Assembly (NCBI GenBank): GCA_964428805.1
Contig: CAYRZF010000061.1
Span: forward strand, 1 to 12,493
Reading direction: 5' to 3'
Source of the DNA: CAYRZF01 sp964428805
Lineage (GTDB): Bacteria > Methylomirabilota > Methylomirabilia > Rokubacteriales > CSP1-6
Length of the DNA stretch: 12,493 bases
Position numbers and translations under genes: made by a program. Positions 5,107-12,092 of the stretch are shown piece after piece (within the stretch, counting starts at the first letter, position 1; the number at the start of each line of letters is the position of its first letter). The notes under the pieces were generated by a model, which was not told the origin of the DNA, did not search any database, and saw nothing but the letters and a program-made list of their open reading frames with translations.

Positions 5107-8100
5107 ATGGCCCAGTACGAGATGAACCTGCGGGACTACTGGCGGATCATCCGCCGCCGCCGCGTTACCATTCTCATCAGCGCGCTCCTGGTCGCCCTCT
5201 TCGCCTTCTGGTTCGCCTGGCAAAAGGAGCCGCTTTACCAGGCCACGGCCGCCATCAAATTCGAGCAGATCACCTCTCTCACCGGCCTCCTGGTGGAGGT
5301 GCTTTCCTTCTCCCCCGCGGACACCATCGAGACCCAGGCCGCCATCATCCGGAGCTTTCCGGTGATGGAGCAGGTGGCCAAGCGGTTGGGCGACCTCCCG
5401 GAGGGCATGTCGGCCGAGACCGTGAAGGAGTCGAAATCCTACGTCGGCGTTATCTCGGCGCTGACGGCCCGGGTCAGGACGAATCGGGTCGCCAGCACCA
5501 CTATCATCGAGATCACCGCGTCCTCCTCCAATCCGCGGAAGGCCAAGGATCTGGCCAATACCGTGGCCGAGGTGTACCGCCAGTACCAGGGGCGGATCCG
5601 GAACGCCCGGATCATTGAGGCCCGCCAATTCATCGAGCAGCAGCTGAAGGAACTCGAAGGTCGGGTCAGAAAGGCTGAGGAAGCCGTGTGGGCGTTCCGG
5701 GAGGCAAACCGGGTCATCGCGCCGGGTGCCGAATCCACCGTCCTCCTCTCTCTGTTCACCCAAATTCGAGGCGAGATCGAGAAGACGCGCCAGCAGCGAA
5801 CCGAGCTCGAGCTTGCCGCGAGCCGCCTTTCCCGGTACGACGGGACCAGCGGTTCGGAGGACCGGGTGTACGTGGACAGTCCCAACCCGGCGATCTTGCG
5901 CCTGCAGGCGAGCCTGGCGGAGCTGCTGCTCGAGCGGAATAACCTGGCCCTGGAGGTGACCGACAAGCACCCGCGGCTGCAGGCCATCAACGACCGCATC
6001 CGCGAGGTCCGCAGCGAGATGCTCCGGGAGGTCACCGCGCAAATCGCGCTCCTCCGGAGCCGGGAGGAAATCCTCAACCGTCAGATTGGCGAGCTCTACC
6101 AGAAGAACCGCGAGGTTCCCACCATCGAGCTCTCGCTGCAGCGGCTCCAGCGCGAGGCCAAGGTCAACGACGATCTGCTGGCGCTGCTCAAGACGCGCCA
6201 CCAGGAAGCGCTCATTAAAGAGGCGGAGAAAATCGAGGAGGTCACGATCATCCGCCCGGCCGTCGAGGCGTCGGTCCCGGTGGGCGGGGAGACGTTCACC
6301 ACCGTGATGGTGGGGGCGCTGGTCGGGCTCCTCTTGGGCCTGGTGCTCGCCTTCGTGCAGGAGACCCTCGACACCTCCATCGGCACCATCGAGGACGTTG
6401 AGGACTACCTGGGGGTGCCGGTCCTGGGCGTCATCCCGCACATCGACTCGCGGGAAATCATGGATCGCATCATCGAGCAACGGCCCGCCCTCGCCTCCAT
6501 GGACCCCGAGACCCTCTCCCGCCACGCGCTGCTCGTGTCTCACTTCGACCCGAAGTCGCCGGTGGCGGAGGCGTTCCGCAGTCTCCGGACGCGGCTCCAG
6601 TTCGCCACCATGGAGCAACCGGGCAAGCTCTTCCTCCTGACGAGCCCCTCGCTCCAGGAGGGTAAGACCACGACCATCGTGAACCTCGCCATCGCGCTCT
6701 CCCAGGCAGGGCAGAAGACGCTTCTGGTGGGCGCCAACCTCCGTCGCCCGAGCATCCACAAGTTCTTCGGCATCGATCGGGACCCGGGGCTCACCGACGT
6801 GCTGCTCGGAAACCAGCGCTGGCAGGACTGCGTGCGCACCGTGGCGGACATTCTGATGGGCCGCTTCGAGATGGAGGACATCATGGTCGCCCCCGGCCTG
6901 GACAACCTCCACATTCTCGAGTCCGGGCCGATCCCGCCGAACCCTTCGGAGTTACTCTCCACGCCCCAGATGGCCGAGTTTATCCGGGAGGTCCGGCAGC
7001 GGTACGATATCGTCCTCTTCGACGCGCCCCCGGTGCTGCCGGTGACGGATGCGGCGATCATCGCCTCCCAGATGGACGGCGTGATCCTGGTTTACCAGGC
7101 CGGCAAGGTCGGGCGGCTGGCCCTGAAGCGCGCCAAGATCCAGCTGGAGAGCGCAAAGGCCAAGGTGTGGGGAGTCGTGCTGAATGACCTGGGGGCGGAG
7201 ATGGCGGGCTATGCCCCCTACACGGCCTACTACACCCATTACTATGGCGAGGAAGGCACGGGGGAGGAGGCCCGGCCCGCCCGGCGTGGGATCCTAGCCT
7301 GGGTCGAAAGTTCCCTCAGAAAGCTCCGGGCATTCAAGCCCGGCGGCGCCGGCGGCCAACCGATTCGCCGGCCCGGATCGTCGGCGCCGGCGGCCGCCGC
7401 TCCGCGCGGGGTGAGCGCCAAGCCAGCGGCCGCGAAGCCAGCAGCGCCGCGTCGGCGCTACAGCCAGACCTGGGTCGGGGTTCTGCTCCTCCTGGTTCTG
7501 CTGCTCGTGCTCGCCGGGGTCCTCGCCTGGCGCATGGGGTTCACGGCTCCGACCGGGATGGGACCGTTGAGGCAGCTCTTCCGGAGCGCCTTCGAGCGAG
7601 CCGTCCAGCAGCGGAGCGCCTCCCCGCCTCGGGTCACACCTCCCGCCGTCTCAACGGCCCCTCAGGCGCCACCCGCCGCGCCTCCCGCCGACGCTCCCAA
7701 GGCCGCTCCGCTCTCCGCATCCGCCCAGAAGCCTTCCGCCGCCGCCGAGCGCCCAGTCACGGCAACGGCGCCGGCGCCGACGAGGCAGTCCCCCGTGGTT
7801 TCGGAGCCCCGCTACGCGCTGGAGTTCGGGCCATTTTCCACTGCCGAGGACGCCGAGCGGATCGAGCGCCAGCTCAACAGCGCAGGGTTCCCCACCGTGA
7901 GATTCCGGCAGCAGGGCGGCGGCAGTCTCTACGGGGTCTTCATCGAGCGCCTGCCCAGTCTGAGCGAGGCCCAGGCGACCATTGAACGTCTCAAGGCTGG
8001 GGGGTTCGCGCAGGCCGTCGTTATCGGCAACGGCGAGAGTCTCTCCATCCGGGTCGGCGAGCCGGCCCCGCTCCGGACCGCGGTCCAGGTTGCCGAGAAG

Positions 8101-8262
8101 CTCCGGGCGGCTGGCCATAAGGTGCGCGTTGCCGTGCAGCCCGGCGAGGCTCTCAACCTCACGATCCGTCACGGCAACTTCGCCTCGGAGGACGAGGCCC
8201 GCACCCGGAGTCAGGATCTGGTCCGGCAGGGCCTCGAGAACCGGGTCGTCCGGGTGAAGTAA
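5107..8262 (+). CDS. Wzz-type co-polymerase fused to BY-tyrosine kinase, with extra membrane segment and SPOR-like tail
   Basis: A 1051-residue chain-length regulator and tyrosine autokinase of the Wzc type. Order: cytoplasmic NLRDYWRIIRRRR; TM1 about 21-37; periplasmic Wzz domain with long coiled coils (about 165-375); TM2 about 399-417; linker ETLDTSIGTIEDVEDYLGVP; kinase about 480-700. Kinase motifs are E488/R491/R494 (the EX2RX2R oligomerisation motif), Walker A SLQEGKTTT (515-523), Walker B VLFDAPP (636-642), and a tyrosine cluster Y702-Y713 (six tyrosines in 12 residues). Walker A' reads LLVGANLRRP (539-548): the usual D-x-D is G542-A-N544. After a Pro/Ala linker comes TM3 (about 788-808), a second Pro/Ala-rich stretch, and two SPOR-like units (about 903-972 and 979-1050), the first starting YALEFGPFSTAEDAERI. 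Ordinary Wzc ends at the tyrosine tail, so the last 330 residues are additional. The start lies 3 nt after the previous gene. Confidence 0.93.
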   Translation: MAQYEMNLRDYWRIIRRRRVTILISALLVALFAFWFAWQKEPLYQATAAIKFEQITSLTGLLVEVLSFSPADTIETQAAIIRSFPVMEQVAKRLGDLPEGMSAETVKESKSYVGVISALTARVRTNRVASTTIIEITASSSNPRKAKDLANTVAEVYRQYQGRIRNARIIEARQFIEQQLKELEGRVRKAEEAVWAFREANRVIAPGAESTVLLSLFTQIRGEIEKTRQQRTELELAASRLSRYDGTSGSEDRVYVDSPNPAILRLQASLAELLLERNNLALEVTDKHPRLQAINDRIREVRSEMLREVTAQIALLRSREEILNRQIGELYQKNREVPTIELSLQRLQREAKVNDDLLALLKTRHQEALIKEAEKIEEVTIIRPAVEASVPVGGETFTTVMVGALVGLLLGLVLAFVQETLDTSIGTIEDVEDYLGVPVLGVIPHIDSREIMDRIIEQRPALASMDPETLSRHALLVSHFDPKSPVAEAFRSLRTRLQFATMEQPGKLFLLTSPSLQEGKTTTIVNLAIALSQAGQKTLLVGANLRRPSIHKFFGIDRDPGLTDVLLGNQRWQDCVRTVADILMGRFEMEDIMVAPGLDNLHILESGPIPPNPSELLSTPQMAEFIREVRQRYDIVLFDAPPVLPVTDAAIIASQMDGVILVYQAGKVGRLALKRAKIQLESAKAKVWGVVLNDLGAEMAGYAPYTAYYTHYYGEEGTGEEARPARRGILAWVESSLRKLRAFKPGGAGGQPIRRPGSSAPAAAAPRGVSAKPAAAKPAAPRRRYSQTWVGVLLLLVLLLVLAGVLAWRMGFTAPTGMGPLRQLFRSAFERAVQQRSASPPRVTPPAVSTAPQAPPAAPPADAPKAAPLSASAQKPSAAAERPVTATAPAPTRQSPVVSEPRYALEFGPFSTAEDAERIERQLNSAGFPTVRFRQQGGGSLYGVFIERLPSLSEAQATIERLKAGGFAQAVVIGNGESLSIRVGEPAPLRTAVQVAEKLRAAGHKVRVAVQPGEALNLTIRHGNFASEDEARTRSQDLVRQGLENRVVRVK
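8253..8257 (+). promoter_or_regulatory. Possible ribosome binding site for a CTG start of the ligase-like gene
   Basis: GGTGA (8253-8257), inside the last codons of the kinase gene, lies 7 nt before the CTG at 8265. It matches the GGTGA part of the anti-SD complement. It is the only support for initiation at this non-standard codon. Confidence 0.35.
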
Positions 8263-8264
8263 CT

Positions 8265-9659
8265 CTGAGACGGAACATCCCGCAGTCGCCTTCCGACTCC
8301 CAGGCCCTCGGCCGCGCGCTGGTTTTCGGCCTGCTCCTGCTTGGCGCATCCCTGCTCGCCTCCAGGTTTCTCGTCTTCACCCGGCTCGAGTACGCCCTCG
8401 GCTTCGTCGCCGTCGGGGCGGTGTTCATCCTGGTTTTTGTCCGGACCGAGATCGGGCTCTACCTGGCGCTGCTCTCCATGCTCCTCTCACCCGAGTTCAT
8501 CCTCGGCGGGCGGGGCTCGCTGGCCGAGGCTCGCGAGGTTGTGCTCCGGGCGGAGGACCTCCTGTTGATCGTCATCGCCCTCAGCTGGTTGGCGAAGACG
8601 GCGGTGAACAAGGAGCTCGGCCTGGTGCTGGCGACCCCCCTCAATCGCCCGATTCTGGCCTACTTCCTCACCACGCTCGTGGCGACGCTTGTGGGGTATA
8701 TGACGGGAACGGTGAAAACCGTCGGGGGCTTTCTCTATGTGCTCAAGTACATGGAGTACTTCGTCGTCTACTACATGGTGGTCAATAATGTTCAGGATCG
8801 CGCCCAGGCCTGGCGTCTCGTCCGCGTGGCGTTCTTCGCGGCGGTTGTCGTGAGCCTGATCGGGATCGCGCAGATCCCCTCCGGCGAGCGGGTCTCCGCC
8901 CCCTTCGAGGGGGAGGTGGGCGAGCCCAACACGTTCGGGGGGTACCTGCTTATCATGATGGGGCTCGCCGCCGGCCTCCTCCTCGAGTCGCCGCGCGCGA
9001 AGACGCGCATGTTGAGCCTGGGCTTCCTGGTCGTCCTGGCCATTCCCTTCCTCTACACGCTCTCCCGCGCGTCGTATCTGGGCTTTTTGCCGCTCGTGGC
9101 AGTCCTCGCCCTCCTGTCGAGCCGCCGCCGATTGATGGCGGGGCTGCTGCTCCTCCTGCTTGTGGGTTCGCCCCTGGTCGTCTATCTCTTCCCCACCCCT
9201 GTCGTGAAGCGCGTCCTCTATACCTTCGAGCCGGAGGCAGGCCAGCCCACGGTCAGACTGGGGCAGGTGGCCTTTGACCCCTCAACTTCTGAACGGCTCA
9301 TCAGCTTCCAGCAGGCCGTCGAGGGCTGGGTGAAACGGCCGATCCTCGGGTACGGCGTCACGGGCTTCATGTTCATGGACGCGCAATATCCGCGGATTCT
9401 GGTGGAGACCGGCGTGCTGGGCCTCGCCGCGTTTCTCTGGCTTGTCTGGGCGCTCCTGCGGAGCAGCCTCCGCGCGTTCCGCGCTCTCAAGGAACCCACG
9501 GATCGCGGCCTCGCTCTTGGCTTCTTGGCGGGGACAGCGGGCCTTCTCACCCACGCCATCGGGGCCAACAGCTTCATCATCGTCCGGATCATGGAGCCGT
9601 TCTGGTTTTTCGCGGGGATCGTGACCATGCTGCCCATGCTCCAGCCGAGGGACAAGTGA
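8265..9659 (+). CDS. O-antigen ligase / Wzy-polymerase-like membrane protein
   Basis: Polytopic inner-membrane protein of the O-antigen ligase/polymerase (Wzy_C) family, which joins or transfers lipid-linked glycans on the periplasmic side. From a GTG at 8421 it has 412 residues. The frame stays open another 52 codons upstream, encoding two hydrophobic stretches (ALVFGLLLLGASLLA; YALGFVAVGAVFILVFV) that look like the missing first membrane segments. No ATG, GTG or TTG occurs there, so I extend to CTG 8265 (464 residues). In that numbering the signatures are EPNTFGGYLL (about 220), TLSRASYLG (about 265-273), and SERLISFQQAVEGW followed by PILGYG (about 341-364), the usual R..W..A....P..G.G pattern, then ETGVLGL. 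The start is 2 nt after the kinase gene. Family confidence is high; ligase versus polymerase is undecided, and so is the exact start. Confidence 0.85.
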   Translation: MRRNIPQSPSDSQALGRALVFGLLLLGASLLASRFLVFTRLEYALGFVAVGAVFILVFVRTEIGLYLALLSMLLSPEFILGGRGSLAEAREVVLRAEDLLLIVIALSWLAKTAVNKELGLVLATPLNRPILAYFLTTLVATLVGYMTGTVKTVGGFLYVLKYMEYFVVYYMVVNNVQDRAQAWRLVRVAFFAAVVVSLIGIAQIPSGERVSAPFEGEVGEPNTFGGYLLIMMGLAAGLLLESPRAKTRMLSLGFLVVLAIPFLYTLSRASYLGFLPLVAVLALLSSRRRLMAGLLLLLLVGSPLVVYLFPTPVVKRVLYTFEPEAGQPTVRLGQVAFDPSTSERLISFQQAVEGWVKRPILGYGVTGFMFMDAQYPRILVETGVLGLAAFLWLVWALLRSSLRAFRALKEPTDRGLALGFLAGTAGLLTHAIGANSFIIVRIMEPFWFFAGIVTMLPMLQPRDK

Positions 9660-9660
9660 A

Positions 9661-9849
9661 TCACTCCGACGACAGGCCCTCTTGGCCGGCCTTGCGATCC
9701 TGATCTTGTCCTCCCTCCTCTTCACCCTCTCCCGGGCCTCTGAGGTCGGGGGTGTCCGACTGGATACTTCCATCTCAGAGCGCCTTCAATCGTGGCGAGA
9801 GGCGCTCATCGTCGACTGGTACGTGATTGGAGGAAAGCATGGGGATTGA
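9661..9849 (+). pseudogene. Remnant of a second O-antigen ligase/polymerase-like gene
   Basis: Directly after the ligase stop one frame encodes LRRQALLAGLAILILSSLL, then FTLSRASEVGG and VRLDTSISERLQSWREAL, ending at a TGA at 9847. LFTLSRAS matches LYTLSRAS of the upstream ligase, and VRL...SISERLQSWREAL matches its VRL...STSERLISFQQAV. The segment has no ATG or GTG (only a TTG at 9682 without a clear Shine-Dalgarno) and lacks most membrane helices. It stops just where the P..G.G motif should follow. I read it as a decayed paralogue or leftover of a replaced ligase gene. The alternative is a small 55-residue membrane protein from the TTG. Its tail supplies the ribosome binding site of the next gene. 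Confidence 0.5.
9829..9833 (+). promoter_or_regulatory. Ribosome binding site of the methyltransferase gene
   Basis: GGAGG ends 5 nt before the ATG at 9839. A TTG at 9827 is also in frame, but it overlaps this site, so the ATG is the likely start. Confidence 0.7.
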
Positions 9850-10615
9850 CTCCCACGCGCCGTCCCCCACGCTAGGCCTCGACCAGACGCGCTACAGCCC
9901 GTCGATGCGCAGGATTTGGCCGTGGCCCGCCTTGTTGCTGGAGGAGGTGGCGGAATGGATCAACGAGCTCCCCGGAGATTCGTGGCTGGATGCGGCCTGT
10001 GGCGAAGGTCAGTTAGGGGAGTTGCTGGGGAAGCGAAAGAGCCTTCTCGGCCTGGACGTGGATTGGGAGCGTCTACGGCGCGCTCGTAGCCATCCATACG
10101 TTGCTCTTATGCAAGGATCAGTCGAGTCTCTGCCGCTGACCCGCGGAAGCGTAAATGGGATCGCGACCGTGGAGACCCTCGAACACGTCTCAGACATGGA
10201 TGCGGCCTTGAAAGAATTTGCGCGCTGTCTCCGCACACGTGGGTACCTGGTGCTCACCATACCATCCGTGACCCTCCGAAGTTTATGGCAGATGCGTGTC
10301 ACCCGTCAGCCTGTTTATTGTGATCCGAGGGAACATATTCGGGAATTCTCGGCTGTTCCCGTCGGAGGATTTCCGCACATGTTCGAGACGTGGCAAAGCC
10401 TGGAAGCCCGTGTCGAGCGCCATGGGTTCACCGTGGTGCGCGGGGGCGGCGTGGGATTTCTCCTCCCCATGTGGCAGGGGCGCTGGGCCTGGATCGAGCA
10501 TGCAATGAATCTCTTGTACCGCGAGACGATCAACCGCTGGCTTGGTAGACTCCCCGTGTTGCGGAGATTCCCCTATTACCGCATCTATTTGTTCCAATAC
10601 AAGGGAAGCGGATGA
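9839..10615 (+). CDS. Class I SAM-dependent methyltransferase
   Basis: A 258-residue Rossmann-fold methyltransferase (Methyltransf_11-like), probably modifying a sugar or lipid-linked intermediate of this locus. Motif I is WLDAACGEGQLGELL (49-63), with the ribose-binding acidic residues in LLGLDVD (69-75). MQGSVESLPL (91-100) and TVETLEHVSDMDAALKEFARCL (110-131) are the motif II/III region, and GYLVLTIPS (135-143) is the post-motif strand. No membrane helix is evident. The last 60 residues (from FTVVRGGG) are specific to this protein and rich in W, R and Y. The stop overlaps the flippase start in ATGA, indicating coupling. From here onward the gene is less GC-rich than the locus to its left. 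The substrate is not deducible. Confidence 0.88.
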   Translation: MGIDSHAPSPTLGLDQTRYSPSMRRIWPWPALLLEEVAEWINELPGDSWLDAACGEGQLGELLGKRKSLLGLDVDWERLRRARSHPYVALMQGSVESLPLTRGSVNGIATVETLEHVSDMDAALKEFARCLRTRGYLVLTIPSVTLRSLWQMRVTRQPVYCDPREHIREFSAVPVGGFPHMFETWQSLEARVERHGFTVVRGGGVGFLLPMWQGRWAWIEHAMNLLYRETINRWLGRLPVLRRFPYYRIYLFQYKGSG

Positions 10616-12090
10616 CAGCGGTCTCCGGCGAGGGCACTCCGTTTCACCACACGGTCATTCGTGGCGGCCTCTGGGTGGGATTCGGGTTTGTCGGTCAACA
10701 GGGGATTGCCATGGTGCGCACTCTGGTGTTGGCCCGTCTGTTGACGCCAGAGGACTTTGGACTGGTCGGTTTAGTGACGCTGACGCTGTTTGCGGGTTTG
10801 GTGCTGACGGAGTTCGGGTTGGACAGTGCCCTTATCCAGCGAAGTGACTTGCCAGCAAGATTCGTACACACAGCGTGGAACCTCATGCTGATCCGCGGAA
10901 TCTGCTTGTTCCTGCTGTTGCAAGGAATCGCGCCATGGATCGCTGCGGCCTTTGGTCGTCCTGGTGCGGAATTCTTGTTACGGGTTGGCGCCGTGAGTTT
11001 CTTGCTGGTATGTGTGCCGGCGGTGCCTGGGGCGTTGTTATTGCGGGAGCTTCGCTACCGTCGTCGGATGCTGCTCGATGCAAGCCGCGATATATCGGGC
11101 ACCGTGTGCGCGATCGTGCTCGCCCTGTTGTTGGACAACGCGTGGGCGCTGCTCCTTGGTCTGTTGCTTGGGCAAGCAGTGGCCATGATCGTTGTGTGGT
11201 TTCTCCACGACTACCGACCTCGCTGGGCGATGGATCGCGAATCCTTAAAGGTGTACGCGGAGATGGGGCGTCATTTGTATCTCAGCGGGTTGTTAACGTA
11301 TGTCGTCACGCGCGGTGACGACATCGCGGTTGGCAAGCTTCGCGGCGTCCACGATTTAGGGCAGTATCAAGTGGTGTTCGGCATTTCGGAGATGCTTACT
11401 CGGGGCCTGAGCGAGATGTTGAGCAAAGTGGCATTTCCGGCGTACGCGCGGATTGTGGCTGAAGGTCGCCGGTTGGTAGATGTGTTCGATGAAGTGTGGT
11501 GCGTGCTCTTGTTCTTATTGCTCCCTGTTGGCGCGGTCATGGTCGTGTTCGCCGGGAAACTGGTGGCGCTCTTGCTTGGACCCCAATGGGTGCCGGCGGC
11601 GACGGCCTTCGCGGTGTTGGCGGTGGCGCAGACGCTGCGCGCCCTGGCTGCGGCGTGCGGCAGTTTCATGTTGGCGGCAGGGAAGACGATGTATCTCCCG
11701 CGGATCAAGTTCCTCGAGGTGGTGTGTTTTGGGGTGCTGATTGTCCCGCTGACTACGCGCTGGGGGTTGGTGGGTGCGGCGAGCTGTCTAGTGGTTATGT
11801 ATAGCCTGAGCCTGGCGGGACATGTGTATGGTGCCCATCAGGTAGCCCCTATTTTGGGGCGGATGCTCCGCAGTTCATGGGAGCCGCTGGCGGTCACGGT
11901 GTCGCTCGCTGCCGTGGCTTGGCGCCTTTGTCCGGATAGTGAACTTTCGGTCGTTATCTGCATAGTCCTCTGGGGCACCCTGTGGATGACCTATGTGGGG
12001 GTACGTCACGCCAGGTTGATCCGCAAAATATGGGGTGCAGTGCAAGGGAATGTGGCCTCCGCCTCACCCTTAGACGAGCTACGAGTGTAA
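10612..12090 (+). CDS. Wzx/WzxC-type lipid-linked oligosaccharide flippase
   Basis: A 492-residue polytopic membrane protein of the oligosaccharide flippase (Polysacc_synt / MATE-like, MOP) superfamily, moving undecaprenyl-linked repeat units to the periplasmic face. The N-terminus has the family's typical HHTVIRGGLWVGFGFVGQQG and the loop RTLVLARLLTPEDFGLVGL (36-54), followed by LVLTEFGLDSALIQR (63-77). About 12-14 hydrophobic segments are spread to the end. Charged DDIAVGKLRGVHDLGQYQ and LSKVAFPAYARI match mid-protein loops of WzxC-like members. The ATG overlaps the methyltransferase stop by 4 nt and has AAGGGA upstream. Leucine is often encoded by TTG and CTT, in contrast to the CTC/CTG preference left of 9.8 kb, hinting at different origin or later acquisition. 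Confidence 0.92.
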   Translation: MTAVSGEGTPFHHTVIRGGLWVGFGFVGQQGIAMVRTLVLARLLTPEDFGLVGLVTLTLFAGLVLTEFGLDSALIQRSDLPARFVHTAWNLMLIRGICLFLLLQGIAPWIAAAFGRPGAEFLLRVGAVSFLLVCVPAVPGALLLRELRYRRRMLLDASRDISGTVCAIVLALLLDNAWALLLGLLLGQAVAMIVVWFLHDYRPRWAMDRESLKVYAEMGRHLYLSGLLTYVVTRGDDIAVGKLRGVHDLGQYQVVFGISEMLTRGLSEMLSKVAFPAYARIVAEGRRLVDVFDEVWCVLLFLLLPVGAVMVVFAGKLVALLLGPQWVPAATAFAVLAVAQTLRALAAACGSFMLAAGKTMYLPRIKFLEVVCFGVLIVPLTTRWGLVGAASCLVVMYSLSLAGHVYGAHQVAPILGRMLRSSWEPLAVTVSLAAVAWRLCPDSELSVVICIVLWGTLWMTYVGVRHARLIRKIWGAVQGNVASASPLDELRV

Positions 12091-12092
12091 CA

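Noticed and set aside
5005..6912. A 635-codon open frame on the minus strand under the Wzz/kinase gene
   Set aside because: It is antisense to a gene with clear domain motifs, its translation is rich in H, G, R and L without recognisable motifs, and long antisense frames are expected in GC-rich genes.
7344..7395. 14-nt direct repeat CGGCGCCGGCGGCC at 7344-7357 and 7382-7395
   Set aside because: It lies in the Gly/Ala/Pro-rich linker of the kinase gene, the copies are in different frames, and GC-rich low-complexity coding explains it without a mobile or regulatory element.
9656..9703. A GTG start at 9656 overlapping the ligase stop
   Set aside because: It yields only 15 codons before a stop and no recognisable peptide; the ligase-like similarity is in another frame.
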